Positions 1 through 6,931 of a stretch of 19,461 nt of DNA are shown here, one piece after another (the first letter of the stretch is position 1; every line of letters begins with the position of its first letter). The notes beneath the pieces were generated by a model. The model had not been told where the DNA came from, did no database searches, and saw only the letters and a list, made by a program, of their open reading frames with translations. The translations under genes and the position numbers were made by a program. The stretch is from assembly GCA_043800975.1 (NCBI GenBank), contig JAZDMK010000332.1, forward strand, positions 1-19,461, written 5' to 3'. This DNA is from JAZDMK01 sp043800975 (GTDB taxonomy: Bacteria; Bacteroidota; Bacteroidia; Bacteroidales; JAHJDW01).

Positions 1-579
1 AGCAATTGTGTTATACAATTCGAAAATATTTTTTGCAGTCGTGGTTGAGTTTACAGTCGTTGACATACCGCGCTTTTTTGCTTCTCCAAAACAATGCAGA
101 ATATTTTCAAAGGAGCCAACGCCTCCTGTGTGTTCTTTGTATGTAGTGAGTCCGGGCAGACTCATGCTGAGATGTACATTGTATTCTTTGCAGAAATCGA
201 GTACTTCCTCATTTACTAAAGTACCGTTAGAGATCAGATATAATTGCGGAGGTCTAAATTCTGTAACCAGTTCCTCGTTCTTCGTTTCAATGTGTTCGCA
301 CGTTTGCGCAGCAGCAAATTTAATAATTTCAAAAATATCTTTTCGTAATAGAGGCTCGCCACCGGTGAAGGCGAAGCTTGTAATACCCATACTGCAAAGC
401 TTTGCAATGAGCTGTTTCCATTCTTCTGTTGTGAGTTCTTTTCGTATTTCAAATTTTCCATTTTTGTTTTCCCAGGGGCAGGAACAAAAAAGACATTTGT
501 GATTACAAAGGTATGTCATTTCCAAAACTGCTGTAGAAGGCAGGAATGACGGGGCGAGGCGTGATGTTACTTTTTCCAT
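1..579 (-). CDS. radical SAM enzyme, N-terminal part (runs off left edge)
   Basis: The 193 N-terminal codons of a radical S-adenosylmethionine enzyme are present, and the frame stays open to base 1, so the C-terminus is missing. Residues C25, C29 and C32 form the CxxxCxxC signature that binds the [4Fe-4S] cluster, with a fourth cysteine at C34 (CNHKCLFCSCPW). FTGGEP at 71-76 is the SAM-binding GGEP motif, and ISNGT at 116-120 matches the next strand of the TIM barrel. The ATG at 577-579 lies inside the end of the upstream cysteine-rich gene, giving a 13-base overlap, so the two are likely translationally coupled. It is the last visible gene of the seven-paralog array. Peptide or protein maturases of the SPASM/Twitch type are the closest-looking group, but the auxiliary-cluster domain that would decide this is outside the window. 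Family assignment is firm; the substrate is inference. Confidence 0.9.
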   Translation of the reverse strand, partial: MEKVTSRLAPSFLPSTAVLEMTYLCNHKCLFCSCPWENKNGKFEIRKELTTEEWKQLIAKLCSMGITSFAFTGGEPLLRKDIFEIIKFAAAQTCEHIETKNEELVTEFRPPQLYLISNGTLVNEEVLDFCKEYNVHLSMSLPGLTTYKEHTGGVGSFENILHCFGEAKKRGMSTTVNSTTTAKNIFELYNTIA

Positions 580-1229
580 TCTTTCAAAGAAATTCCCAGC
601 ATTTTTTCAATTTCACCAATATGATCTTTCAGAGGAAGTTCTGCATCGGTTATAGTGTGATGTTTCAAGCTGCCTGATAAAAATTCTTCAAGATAAATCA
701 AATCTTCTCTAGTAATATTACATGTTTTGTTTTTGGTTTTATCTGGATAATAAATTATAAGACACAAACTGGGTTCGATTCGATCTTTATTGCAATTGTC
801 ACATAACAATGATTCATCTAATACGGCATCAATTCCTTTTAAGCGCTTTACAATTGCTCTACATGATGGTATTTCTCTTGATACGTATCCTGATTGGCTT
901 TGTAAATAGATAGTTTTCGAATTACATACCGGGCAAATGTATTCTGCTAACATTGATAATGGTACCAAACTATAACACATTGCACCATTAGAAGTGAGTT
1001 CAGAATTTATTGAGCTTTTGCTTAAGTAATTTAATTTGTAAAGCAATTCTTCCTTCGTGAATAATTTGTTTTTTGGAGTATCTATAGGAGCTGTTATTGT
1101 AGTGTCGCTACCAGGAATAGTATCACTTCCGTTGGCTGGCTGATTCGTATTTGATTTATGTGAATACGAAGCAATGGAAAATATTCCAACTATAGAAACA
1201 AGAACTGATGCAAGAATATAGTATATCAT
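567..1229 (-). CDS. cysteine-rich membrane-anchored paralog 1 (nearest the radical SAM gene)
   Basis: 220 residues, family not recognised. Residues 1-22 are one hydrophobic segment with no Lys or Arg before it. A Ser/Thr/Asn/Pro-rich linker follows (23-55), then a helical KEELLYKLNYLSK segment, then the cysteine domain: GAMCY (C85), ICPVC (C99, C102), C123, CDNC (C143, C146), LC (C156) and TC (C170). The C-terminus holds EEFLSGSLKHH (181-191) and an IEKMLGIS helix. The two CxxC pairs, 40 residues apart, look like a zinc-ribbon-type metal site. It is most similar to paralog 2, in protein and in DNA (compare 586-650 with 1241-1305), so the two are probably a recent duplication. It lacks the Cys22 seen in paralogs 3, 6 and 7. 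Its stop overlaps the radical SAM start by 13 bases. Function unknown. Confidence 0.85.
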   Translation of the reverse strand: MIYYILASVLVSIVGIFSIASYSHKSNTNQPANGSDTIPGSDTTITAPIDTPKNKLFTKEELLYKLNYLSKSSINSELTSNGAMCYSLVPLSMLAEYICPVCNSKTIYLQSQSGYVSREIPSCRAIVKRLKGIDAVLDESLLCDNCNKDRIEPSLCLIIYYPDKTKNKTCNITREDLIYLEEFLSGSLKHHTITDAELPLKDHIGEIEKMLGISLKEWKK

Positions 1230-1231
1230 AA

Positions 1232-1882
1232 CTATTTTTTCAGAGAGATTCCCAGCATTTTTTCAATTTCATTTATATTATCTTTCAGCGGAAATTCAGC
1301 GTTTGTTTCACTATGATGTTTCAGGCTGCCTGAAAGAAATTCCTGTAAGTACATCATACTGGTTCTGTTTACACCACAAGTTCTCTGCTCCGTTTTATCG
1401 GGATAATGAATAATGAGGCAAAGCTCGGGTGTGGCTTTTGTTTTATTACATTTCTTACAATAAGTAGTTTCATCTAGTGTTGCATTGAGACCTTTCAGGT
1501 TTTTTACCATAGAACGGCAAGCTTGCAAATCGCGCCAGAGAAACCAGGATTGGTCTGTACTGTAAACGGTTTTTGCTCCGCATGAAGGGCAGATGTAATC
1601 AATGCTGTTAGGTGGCCCTGCGGGTTTGTAACACATAGCTCCCTCTTTCAGTTCTTTTGGAGCAGGGGTTTTACTCAGATAGTTTAATTTCTGAAACAGT
1701 TCTTCCTTAGTGTACAATTTATTTTTGGGTGTGTCGACTGGAACGGTTACGTTGGTGTCATTTCCGGGAATAGTGTCATTTCCGTTAGCAGATTGATTCG
1801 AATTTGGTTTTTGTGAAAAGGAAGCAAAAGTAAAAATCCCAATGACAGAGACGAGTGCTGTTGCTAAGATGTAGTAGATCAT
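1232..1882 (-). CDS. cysteine-rich membrane-anchored paralog 2
   Basis: 216 residues of the same unrecognised family. The N-terminal hydrophobic segment MIYYILATALVSVIGIFTF is followed by Lys25 and a linker with two Asn-Asp-Thr-type repeats (NGNDTIPGNDTN, 33-44). The cysteine domain has GAMCY (C84), ICPSCG (C98, C101), C122, CKKC (C142, C145), LC (C155) and TC (C169). EFLSGSLKHH (181-190) and IEKMLGIS complete it. The gap to paralog 1 is 2 bases and the gap from paralog 3 is 29 bases, consistent with one transcript. The N-terminus is nearly identical to paralog 3 and the rest is closest to paralog 1, as expected from stepwise tandem duplication. Metal binding by the two CxxC pairs is inferred from spacing only. 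Confidence 0.85.
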   Translation of the reverse strand: MIYYILATALVSVIGIFTFASFSQKPNSNQSANGNDTIPGNDTNVTVPVDTPKNKLYTKEELFQKLNYLSKTPAPKELKEGAMCYKPAGPPNSIDYICPSCGAKTVYSTDQSWFLWRDLQACRSMVKNLKGLNATLDETTYCKKCNKTKATPELCLIIHYPDKTEQRTCGVNRTSMMYLQEFLSGSLKHHSETNAEFPLKDNINEIEKMLGISLKK

Positions 1883-1911
1883 GTTTGTTTTATTTATTAG
1901 TTATCAGGGAC

Positions 1912-2553
1912 TCATTTCATTTCTTCAGGTGAGATTCCCAGCAATTCTTCTATGCGGCTTATACTGTTCTGTAATGGAATTTCAGAATCGGTACTGGATA
2001 AATGAACTGTATTTCCTTGGAGGAACTCAACCAGCAAATCAATATCTGTATCGCTGATGCCGCATGTTTTGTGCGTTTCAGAAACATCACGGATTTTAAT
2101 ATTCAAACAAAGAGCAGGATCTTTCACAACTTCTTTGCTGCATTTATGACAAAACTGAGATTCATCCAGTGTTGCTGAAATACCTTTGATGTTTTTTACC
2201 CGTAATCGGCAGCGGTCAAGATCGCGATATAGAAAATGGGTTTTGTCATCCGCGTATACTGTTTTGTGCCCGCAGACAGGGCAAATGTAATCGATGGTTC
2301 TCGGCGGGCCTGCTGTTTTATAGCACATGGCGCCCTCATTCAGATTGCTTTTTATAGGTGTTACAGAAAGAATTTTTAATTTTTGAATCAGTTCGGTTTT
2401 TGTAAGCAAAGTATCTCTCTTGCTTGTATCAGGAGGAAGAATGGAGTCATTGCCGTTTTCCTGTAAGTTCCCTTTCGAATTCTGAACACAGGAAGTGAAG
2501 GTGAAAAACCCTATCACGGAAACGATCGCTGTTGCTAGTATGTAGTAAATCAT
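1912..2553 (-). CDS. cysteine-rich membrane-anchored paralog 3, with Cys22
   Basis: 213 residues of the array family. The hydrophobic segment (1-21) ends FTFTSC, with Cys22 at a place where a relaxed Bacteroidota lipobox could be cut; paralogs 6 and 7 have a cysteine at the same position. The linker is shorter than in paralogs 1 and 2. The conserved set is present: GAMCY (C77), ICPVCG (C91, C94), C115, CHKC (C135, C138), LC (C149) and TCGI (C164). The KHH of the C-terminal motif is altered (EFLQGNTVHL, 176-185). Its ATG overlaps the stop of paralog 4 by four bases (ATGA at 2553-2550), so the pair is translationally coupled. Lipoprotein versus simple membrane anchor cannot be settled here, since no Lys/Arg precedes the hydrophobic stretch. 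Confidence 0.85.
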   Translation of the reverse strand: MIYYILATAIVSVIGFFTFTSCVQNSKGNLQENGNDSILPPDTSKRDTLLTKTELIQKLKILSVTPIKSNLNEGAMCYKTAGPPRTIDYICPVCGHKTVYADDKTHFLYRDLDRCRLRVKNIKGISATLDESQFCHKCSKEVVKDPALCLNIKIRDVSETHKTCGISDTDIDLLVEFLQGNTVHLSSTDSEIPLQNSISRIEELLGISPEEMK

Positions 2554-3188
2554 GGTTTTTGTTTTTTAATTTTTTTGTTGCCAAGAAGCACTTCCAGTCT
2601 TGCTATATAATCTACAAGAGGGCTTTCTCCATCATAAAAATTATGATGTTTTAATGTTCCGCTTAAAAATTCGTTAATCAAAATAAAGTCTGAAGTGTGA
2701 ACGTCGCAAACTTTGTATGGTTCCGGATCATCAGCATAACTGATAATAAGGCAAAGGGTGGGATCGGTTATCTGCGGAGAACACTTTTTACAGTATGCTT
2801 TCTCTTCCAGCATTGCATTTAATTCTTTTAGTGATTTGACATGGCTACGGCAGGCTGGTATTTCCTCAATGAATTCAACCATTTCTTTGGGATAGGTTGT
2901 TTTGTTACCGCAGACTGGGCAGATATAATCGGCCGTAGTAGGAGGGGCCGCCATTTCGTAACACATGGCACCACGGGTTTCCAGGTCTTTCGGTACCGGT
3001 GAACTGGCAAGTACTTTCAGTTTTTTAATAATTTCAGAACGGGTAAGAATTTTTTTCACTGTGTCTTTTGGTGCACTGATTTCGCCGGAAGAAAGGGAAT
3101 TATTTTCAGCAGCTTTCATTGAACGGTTTTGGAATCCCCATATGAGTGCGGGAATTATAATAATGGCAGAAATGATTGCGTACCACAT
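2550..3188 (-). CDS. cysteine-rich membrane-anchored paralog 4
   Basis: 212 residues of the array family. The hydrophobic segment MWYAIISAIIIIPALIWGF (1-19) is followed at once by N-R-S-M-K, a positive patch that favours the C-terminal domain staying in the cytoplasm. Conserved residues are GAMCY (C76), ICPVCG (C90, C93), C113, CKKC (C133, C136), LC (C146) and C161. The spacing between CxxC pairs is 39 instead of 40, the only deviation among the seven. EFLSGTLKHH (173-182) is intact. The C-terminus is unusually basic (LLGNKKIKKQKP). It overlaps paralog 3 by four bases and lies 7 bases after paralog 5. Confidence 0.85.
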   Translation of the reverse strand: MWYAIISAIIIIPALIWGFQNRSMKAAENNSLSSGEISAPKDTVKKILTRSEIIKKLKVLASSPVPKDLETRGAMCYEMAAPPTTADYICPVCGNKTTYPKEMVEFIEEIPACRSHVKSLKELNAMLEEKAYCKKCSPQITDPTLCLIISYADDPEPYKVCDVHTSDFILINEFLSGTLKHHNFYDGESPLVDYIARLEVLLGNKKIKKQKP

Positions 3189-3195
3189 TTGAATA

Positions 3196-3804
3196 TCAAT
3201 TTAAAATATTTAAAAGCAATTTAATTCTTTCGGAATGTTTTATCAAGGGCTCTTCGGAGTCGCGTTCACCAATATGTTTTGTGTTTCCGGAAAGAAATTC
3301 ATCCACCAGACGAATGTCGTCACACGAGATATTGCAGGTGCGATGCGGCTTTTCATTATCATAAGAAACGACCAGACACAAAGCGGGTTTATCATTTTTT
3401 TTGCCCGAACATTTTTTACAGAATTGTGTTTCGTCCAGTTTCATATCCAGCCCTTTGATTTTTTTCATGGCTTCTCGGCATTTAGGCAATTCCCACTGAA
3501 CGGTCATCGTATTGTTTTCAGTATACAGCGTTTTGCTCCCGCAAGAAGGGCATACATATTCGGCTCTTGCTGGCGGCCCTGCCATATCATAGCACATGGC
3601 ACCCATCGACATTTCTTTGGGAACAGGCTGCTTTGCAAGATCAACCAACATTTTCCGAACATCATCGTGAGAATAAACTTTCTTCGTAGTATCTCTGGGA
3701 ACAGTTGATTGCTTGCCCAGGACATTGTCAGATTTATTCAGCGAAGAGAATCCAAAAACGGAACCTATCAGGATTACCGCAGCTATTATGATGTATATGG
3801 CCAT
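3196..3804 (-). CDS. cysteine-rich membrane-anchored paralog 5
   Basis: 202 residues, the shortest member of the array. The N-terminal hydrophobic segment (2-21) lacks a terminal cysteine, with Leu at position 22. The usual motifs follow: GAMCY (C71), VCPSCG (C85, C88), KC (C109), CKKC (C129, C132), LC (C143) and TC (C157), plus one extra cysteine, C161. EFLSGNTKHI (169-178) is present, but the C-terminus is truncated relative to the others and ends LLLNILN instead of the LLGIS type. It sits 4 bases after paralog 6 and 7 bases before paralog 4, without room for a separate promoter. Function unknown. Confidence 0.85.
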   Translation of the reverse strand: MAIYIIIAAVILIGSVFGFSSLNKSDNVLGKQSTVPRDTTKKVYSHDDVRKMLVDLAKQPVPKEMSMGAMCYDMAGPPARAEYVCPSCGSKTLYTENNTMTVQWELPKCREAMKKIKGLDMKLDETQFCKKCSGKKNDKPALCLVVSYDNEKPHRTCNISCDDIRLVDEFLSGNTKHIGERDSEEPLIKHSERIKLLLNILN

Positions 3805-3808
3805 GATT

Positions 3809-4423
3809 TTATTTTTTTATGGTGATTCCTAATAATTCTTCAAGTCGTGGAATGTTATCTTTCATAGGTCTTTCTTCGTCTTGCGCAACATGAAAAACAG
3901 TGGAGCCCGCAAGGAATTCTTCAATCATTGTCAAATCCGTTGAACTGACAGTGCAGGATCTGTGTTCAACGGGATCATCCGGATAAGATACAATAAGACA
4001 CATTCCGGGGTTTTCATTTTTCGGCCGGCATTTATCACAGTAATTTTTGTCTTCAATTTTAATGTTGATCGTTTTGATTCGTGCGGCAATAGCTTTGGCT
4101 TTTGGAACTTCAAGTTTAATAATCTGAGAATAATAATTCGTGTAGGCTGTGCGGTGGTTACATATTGGACATACAAAATATGCAGTGTCGCTGTACGCAA
4201 CTTTTGCATAACACATAGCGCCGGGATTGAGCTTTTGCGGAATTGGTTTTTCCTTCAGTTCCGCAAGTTTGGCGATGATTTCTTTTTTGGTGAATTTATT
4301 TTTTACTGTATCACGCGGCTGTTCATCTGTATTCTTTTTATCACCGGATGGTGATTTGCAAGCACTGTATCCCGCGAATGATGCGGTGGCAAGTATGGCT
4401 GCGATGATGATGTAAATCCACAT
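3809..4423 (-). CDS. cysteine-rich membrane-anchored paralog 6, with Cys22
   Basis: 204 residues, one of the more divergent copies. The hydrophobic segment (1-21) ends GYSAC with Cys22, followed by Lys23. The invariant cysteines are kept: GAMCY (C71), VCPIC (C85, C88), CDKC (C129, C132), MC (C142) and SC (C157). The cysteine found near 109 in paralogs 1-5 is Ala here. The CPxCG glycine is Asn, and KHH is replaced (EFLAGSTVFH, 169-178). This copy helps define which cysteines are essential: seven are shared by all copies, the eighth is optional. It is 44 bases downstream of paralog 7, in an A/T-rich gap where I see no clear promoter. Confidence 0.85.
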   Translation of the reverse strand: MWIYIIIAAILATASFAGYSACKSPSGDKKNTDEQPRDTVKNKFTKKEIIAKLAELKEKPIPQKLNPGAMCYAKVAYSDTAYFVCPICNHRTAYTNYYSQIIKLEVPKAKAIAARIKTINIKIEDKNYCDKCRPKNENPGMCLIVSYPDDPVEHRSCTVSSTDLTMIEEFLAGSTVFHVAQDEERPMKDNIPRLEELLGITIKK

Positions 4424-4467
4424 GATATTTAATTTAGAGATTCATATTTTGACATTTTCCATAAAAA

Positions 4468-5085
4468 TTATTTTAAAGAAACGCCTAACAACTTTTCTAG
4501 GCGTGCCATATGATCCTGAATTGGCGTTTCAGCATCATTTCCATAACGATGAACCAGGCTTCCTTCTGAAAATTCTTTCAGTAAGCAGCAGTCGTCTTTT
4601 GAGATGTTACATATTTTGTAAGGTATTCCTCCATCTGCATAGGTTACAATCAAACAGGCCTTCGCTTCATCCGTTTTTTTATCAGCAGAACATTTTTTAC
4701 AAAACGAGGTTTCGTCGAGTTTAATATCCAGACCTTTGATTTCTTTCACATACTGCCGCATTCCGGGAAGTTCAAACTGAACCATTTGTGCATTGTCACT
4801 TGTATGAATCGTTTTTGCTAGGCAAGCCGGACATACATAATCTGCTTTGTCGGGCATCATCATGGGCTCATAGCACATGGCGCCGGGTGAAAGTTCTTTC
4901 TTTTTTGGTGCTTTGGAAAGTTCTTCCAGACGGTTTTTAATTTCCTCGCGCGTAAGCTTCTTTTTAATGGTGTCGGTGGGATTGCTGACCTGGGTTGAGT
5001 CCTTGCCACTGCTGTAACTACATGATTGCATACCGAAAGTGACAAAGATAAATCCGAGTACAATGGGGATAATAATGTAAATCAT
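4468..5085 (-). CDS. cysteine-rich membrane-anchored paralog 7, first gene of the array
   Basis: 205 residues, first in transcription order. The hydrophobic segment (1-21) ends GMQSC with Cys22. Invariant cysteines are GAMCY (C71), VCPAC (C85, C88), CKKC (C129, C132), AC (C144) and IC (C159). It lacks the optional cysteine near 109 (Met) but has an extra pair, C166 and C167. The C-terminal motif has drifted to EFSEGSLVHR (171-180). The start is 61 bases downstream of a TAnnTTTG box, with a six-base-pair hairpin in the leader. I see no Shine-Dalgarno sequence before the ATG, which is usual for Bacteroidota. Family and role are not recognised. Confidence 0.85.
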   Translation of the reverse strand: MIYIIIPIVLGFIFVTFGMQSCSYSSGKDSTQVSNPTDTIKKKLTREEIKNRLEELSKAPKKKELSPGAMCYEPMMMPDKADYVCPACLAKTIHTSDNAQMVQFELPGMRQYVKEIKGLDIKLDETSFCKKCSADKKTDEAKACLIVTYADGGIPYKICNISKDDCCLLKEFSEGSLVHRYGNDAETPIQDHMARLEKLLGVSLK

Positions 5086-5118
5086 AGTTTTGGAAATGAG
5101 GTTTCAATGCATCAATAA

Positions 5119-5136
5119 TTCTGCCAATCAGCAGAA
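5119..5136 (-). promoter_or_regulatory. hairpin in the leader of the array transcript
   Basis: Perfect inverted repeat TTCTGC / GCAGAA with a six-base loop, a few bases after the expected transcription start of the array. It has no following T-run in the direction of transcription, so a mRNA 5'-stabilising stem or an operator half-site pair is more likely than a terminator. It could be chance. Confidence 0.35.
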
Positions 5137-5145
5137 GATGAAGTC

Positions 5146-5153
5146 CAAATATA
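5146..5153 (-). promoter_or_regulatory. candidate Bacteroidota -7 box (TATATTTG) of the array
   Basis: Exact match to TAnnTTTG on the minus strand, 24 bases past the lysC stop and about 60 bases before the first array gene. The region 19-23 bases upstream is T-rich but has no clean TTTG, so the -33 element is weak. Confidence 0.45.
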
Positions 5154-5177
5154 GTAAATAATAAGGAAAAAGGAAAA

Positions 5178-6452
5178 TTATTTTACTACAAGCTGCAAAG
5201 TGTAACGGCTCTTCTGTTCCAGTAGTATTTTTCTGCCATTGGCCACACGTTTCACGCTTTCATCCGTATAATGCCGGATCGTGAAAAGTTCGAGTTCATC
5301 ATTGTACTTTACTTTAAACTCATTTTGTAAATCGGCAATGAGTTTTGGAATGCGGTATTTGTCATTGTCAACACAAATAGAAAAACTGATTGCGGAGTTC
5401 TGCATCAGGTTTGCCTTAACGGAATAGCGCGCCATACGAGCGAAAATGAGACTCAGGTTTTTTTCAACGATAAACGAAAAATCGCGCGGTGAAATGGATA
5501 TTAAAACCTGATTTTGTTTTCGGATAAATACGGGCGTTGGGAGTTGAATAACCGATGTGGGAGAAATTTCAGTGCCTGATAATTTGGGATCAAGGAAACA
5601 TTTTACATATAATGGAATGCCTGCGTTTTCGAGCGGTTTAATGGTTTTCGGGTGAATAACGGATGCACCATAGTACGCAAGTTCAATAGCTTCGCGATAA
5701 GAAATTTCATCTAGTTTAATAGCGTCTGCCAACCACTTTGGATCAGCATTTAAAACACCGGGCACATCTTTCCAGATGGTTACGCTTTCTGCTTTTAAAA
5801 GATAAGCAAGGATTGCAGCTGAATAATCAGAACCTTCACGACCCAGCGTACTCATGGTGTCATCCTCTGCAGTGCCAATGAAACCCTGCGTCAGAATAAT
5901 GTTTCGCTTATCTCCGTTGGTGCCTCTCAAATATGGAATAATTGCCTGACAAGTTAACTCACCTGAAAGTTCCCAATCGATTTTTGCATCGCGATAGCTG
6001 TTGTCGGTTTTGATAAATTCACGTGCATCCATCCATTTGGATGTAAGCCCGCTGTCTTTGAGATATGCATTGACAATACGAGAAGAGATCAGTTCGCCAT
6101 AAGGAACAATCTGGTCGTATTCATAATCGTATTCTTCTGAAACGGGAAGGGATATTTTTTTTTCTAATGCAGAATACAATAAGTCAACCTGCGCATACAC
6201 CTTGTGATTCGCAGGAAAGAGTGCGTCCATAATATTCTTGTGAAAAGTTTTTATCGTATCAAGCTTTTCATTTTTGGAGTTGCGTTTGTGGAAATAGTCC
6301 TCCAGCAATTGTTCGAGGGCGTTGGTCATTTTACCCATCGCTGATACAACGACAACAAGAGAATCCTCTTTGTGAAGTGAAAGCACGCTGGCAATGTTTT
6401 TCAGTGAGTAAGCATCTTTTACGGATGCACCTCCGAATTTAAATACCTTCAT
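5178..6452 (-). CDS. lysC: aspartate kinase, monofunctional
   Basis: 424 residues. It phosphorylates aspartate, the first step to lysine, threonine, methionine and diaminopimelate, in the cytoplasm. KFGGASV (5-11) is the N-terminal substrate/ATP signature of the amino-acid kinase fold. VSAMGKMTNAL (36-46), TLGREGSDYSAA (202-213), PGVLNADPK (231-239) and SVIHPKT (264-270) are the other family blocks. An ACT-type regulatory region begins near residue 316. Length is normal for a stand-alone aspartokinase, and no homoserine dehydrogenase domain is fused. The symbol lysC is by family; feedback specificity cannot be read. It begins 3 bases after the acetyltransferase stop, and the array promoter starts just behind it. 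Confidence 0.93.
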   Translation of the reverse strand: MKVFKFGGASVKDAYSLKNIASVLSLHKEDSLVVVVSAMGKMTNALEQLLEDYFHKRNSKNEKLDTIKTFHKNIMDALFPANHKVYAQVDLLYSALEKKISLPVSEEYDYEYDQIVPYGELISSRIVNAYLKDSGLTSKWMDAREFIKTDNSYRDAKIDWELSGELTCQAIIPYLRGTNGDKRNIILTQGFIGTAEDDTMSTLGREGSDYSAAILAYLLKAESVTIWKDVPGVLNADPKWLADAIKLDEISYREAIELAYYGASVIHPKTIKPLENAGIPLYVKCFLDPKLSGTEISPTSVIQLPTPVFIRKQNQVLISISPRDFSFIVEKNLSLIFARMARYSVKANLMQNSAISFSICVDNDKYRIPKLIADLQNEFKVKYNDELELFTIRHYTDESVKRVANGRKILLEQKSRYTLQLVVK

Positions 6453-6455
6453 ATT

Positions 6456-6929
6456 CTATGATTTAAATTCCATGATTTGTTCTTTGGTCAGACGGCATGT
6501 AAGCCATGTCGGATCTATAGATGCGTTATATTTTTTATAAAAATTGATTGCGGGTTCATTCCAGTCGAGTACCTGCCACTGAAAACGTCGCGCATCAACT
6601 TCTTTACATCTTTCAATGACAGCTTCGAATAGTACTTTCCCAATTCCCTTACCACGTAAAGCTTCACGCACGATGATATCTTCCAAATAAATACATTTTC
6701 CTTTCCAGGTAGAATAAGAAAAAAAGTAAAATGCCATCCCAAGCACATCATTATTTTCTTCGGCAAGAATGATTTCAAAAATGGGATTCTCTCCGAATCC
6801 ATCTCTGCGCAGGTCTTCCAGCGATACGGTTACTTCTTTTGGCGCACGTTCATAGGTGGCCAGTTCCTGAATTAAGGAGAGAACTTCTGGTAAATCTTTT
6901 TCTTCTGCTCTTCGCAATTGTATATTCAT
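6456..6929 (-). CDS. GNAT acetyltransferase, SSAT (diamine/thialysine) type
   Basis: 157 residues from the ATG at 6927-6929. The frame is open to 6962, but that start would overlap the preceding gene by 31 bases, whereas 6929 gives a 2-base gap and begins MNIQLRRAEEKDLPEV, a typical GNAT first strand. Resemblance to spermidine/spermine acetyltransferases is clear: EDLRRDGFGENPIF, then YLEDIIVREALRGKGIGKVL, where RGKGIG is the acetyl-CoA pyrophosphate loop, then DWNEPAINFYKKYNA near the end. It probably acetylates a polyamine, thialysine or similar small amine. The exact acceptor cannot be read. Co-directional with lysC, 3 bases apart. Confidence 0.85.
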   Translation of the reverse strand: MNIQLRRAEEKDLPEVLSLIQELATYERAPKEVTVSLEDLRRDGFGENPIFEIILAEENNDVLGMAFYFFSYSTWKGKCIYLEDIIVREALRGKGIGKVLFEAVIERCKEVDARRFQWQVLDWNEPAINFYKKYNASIDPTWLTCRLTKEQIMEFKS

Positions 6930-6931
6930 GT

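Larger units (their letters stand above)
567..5085 (-). other. tandem array of seven paralogous genes
   Basis: Seven head-to-tail genes of one family, separated by 44, 4, 7, -4, 29 and 2 bases in transcription order, then overlapping a radical SAM gene by 13. In every copy GAMC is 13 residues before CPxC, and the CxxC pairs are 39-40 residues apart. Neighbouring copies 1, 2 and 3 are the most alike, as expected for growth by unequal crossing-over. Confidence 0.85.

Noticed and set aside
8..502. 164-codon plus-strand open frame at the left edge
   Set aside because: It is antisense to the radical SAM coding frame, which has exact cluster and GGEP motifs; the plus-strand product shows no recognisable domain.
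3235..3708. 157-codon plus-strand frame (and similar at 3962-4354) inside the paralog array
   Set aside because: Antisense shadows of paralogs 5 and 6, rich in Phe/Ile and not conserved between copies.
567..5085. Array proteins as multihaem cytochromes
   Set aside because: The CxxC pairs are not followed by His (no CxxCH) in any copy, so covalent haem is not supported.
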